DNA of 5,396 nucleotides from the NCBI GenBank assembly GCA_964476135.1, contig CAYYYG010000051.1, positions 1-5,396 of the forward strand, read 5' to 3'. Each line of letters starts with the position of its first letter. Position 1 is the stretch's first letter. Both the position numbers and the translations under genes were made by a program. The notes below the pieces were generated by a model. The model saw nothing but the letters and a program-made list of their open reading frames with translations. It did no database searches and was not told the DNA's origin. Of this stretch, positions 5,043 through 5,396 are shown one piece after another. The DNA is from CAYYYG01 sp964476135 (GTDB lineage: Bacteria > Patescibacteriota > Microgenomatia > UBA1406 > GWC2-37-13).

Positions 5043-5396
5043 TCAAACGATCATGCCTAGCGCAAACACAACAAGAAGAGCCGATGAGACAATAGGTGAA
5101 ATTTCCGACGCCCAGGCAAACCGGCCGAATATACTGGATTTTGTCTTGACTATTACAATAACAAAAAGTGAAAGAGCGATAAAAATTCCAAATGCAAAGG
5201 ACAAAATCACCGGAAACACAACCCAAATTTTCTTTGTTGTCAGTATCACCATAAATATGGACCAGCCGAATAAGCAAGGACTCAATCCTGTCAGAAAGCC
5301 GAGCATAAATTGTTTTTTTATGTCTTTAGTCGATATTTTACTTAGTTCTTTATGTTCGTCAATTTTTACCTCCTGCTCACCAATTAGCCTCGAAAG
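5043..5396 (-). CDS. NicO/RcnA-like nickel/cobalt efflux family membrane protein, C-terminal part (partial, 5' end outside window)
   Basis: The frame stays open to the right window edge, so the N-terminal part is missing; 117 residues remain, ending in TGA. From the edge, about 28 hydrophilic, charged residues are followed by a membrane segment with the motif GLSPC (visible residues 37-41) and two more hydrophobic segments (about 58-82 and 96-117). The last segment carries a P-x-x-SALLVV pattern. A charged cytoplasmic loop, a G-x-x-P-C helix and a final helix with P...SA is the layout of the second half of NicO-family (RcnA/NixA-related) Ni2+/Co2+ transporters; this is family knowledge matched by eye. 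The family's typical His-rich loop is not seen in the visible part, where the loop has only one His. TauE/SafE-like or CcdA-like transporters of the LysE superfamily are the main alternatives. The ATG at 5306 is internal to the loop/helix unit and is probably not the start. The next gene begins 46 bases downstream. Confidence 0.6.
   Translation of the reverse strand, partial: LSRLIGEQEVKIDEHKELSKISTKDIKKQFMLGFLTGLSPCLFGWSIFMVILTTKKIWVVFPVILSFAFGIFIALSLFVIVIVKTKSSIFGRFAWASEISPIVSSALLVVFALGMIV

Noticed and set aside
5043..5045. Recoded TGA (as Gly or Trp in some CPR lineages)
   Set aside because: The TGA stops at 5043-5045 and 1209-1211 fall right where the family homology ends, and no in-frame TGA interrupts any of the conserved domains.
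5029..5277. Minus-strand frame of 82 codons overlapping the NicO-like gene
   Set aside because: It is an out-of-frame shadow; the frame ending at 5043 continues to the window edge and carries the NicO-like membrane motifs.
5043..5306. Complete small 87-residue membrane protein starting at ATG 5306
   Set aside because: The frame is open for 30 further codons to the window edge, and the segment matches only the second half of a NicO-type protein, so it is treated as a partial gene.
1..5396. CRISPR array, insertion sequence, tRNA or rRNA
   Set aside because: No evenly spaced repeats, transposase motifs, terminal inverted repeats, tRNA cloverleaf or conserved rRNA blocks were seen on either strand.

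Overview
The window carries five protein genes, all on the minus strand and read from right to left, plus about 340 bases at the left end with no protein gene. In transcription order they are: (1) the C-terminal part of a NicO/RcnA-like metal-efflux membrane protein, cut by the right edge; (2) an exported purple-acid-phosphatase-like metallophosphoesterase ending in a two-loop dockerin; (3) a soluble PRC/PRC/MgtE_N/CBS-CBS protein; (4) a divergent NRAMP-superfamily metal transporter; (5) a divergent member of the SAM hydrolase (DUF62) family. Gaps between genes are short (about 15 to 56 bases). TGA and TAA both act as ordinary stops, so the standard code applies.

The organism looks like an AT-rich bacterium. 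The secreted enzyme with a proline/threonine linker and terminal dockerin, the compact one-strand layout and the lack of Shine-Dalgarno sequences fit a Patescibacteria/CPR member (Microgenomates- or Katanobacteria-like). This is an impression from gene style, not a phylogenetic result.

The best-supported functional unit is genes 3 and 4. The soluble protein has the cytoplasmic MgtE_N and CBS modules that act as the Mg2+ sensor in MgtE channels, but no channel domain. The next gene is an NRAMP-fold transporter whose metal-site motifs differ from classical Mn/Fe NRAMPs (DPGN reads DGGG; MPH reads TPW). Together they look like a sensor-plus-transporter pair for a divalent cation, perhaps Mg2+ or Mn2+. 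The NicO-like gene upstream adds a possible efflux component, although the phosphoesterase gene lies between.

The left 343 bases hold a promoter-like element, an 8-bp hairpin, a longer G-U-rich hairpin closed by a GCAA loop, a possible pseudoknot, and a weak stem followed by six Ts. This could be an unidentified plus-strand structured RNA, or in part the 3' untranslated region and terminator of the SAM-hydrolase-like gene. No known RNA family was recognised.
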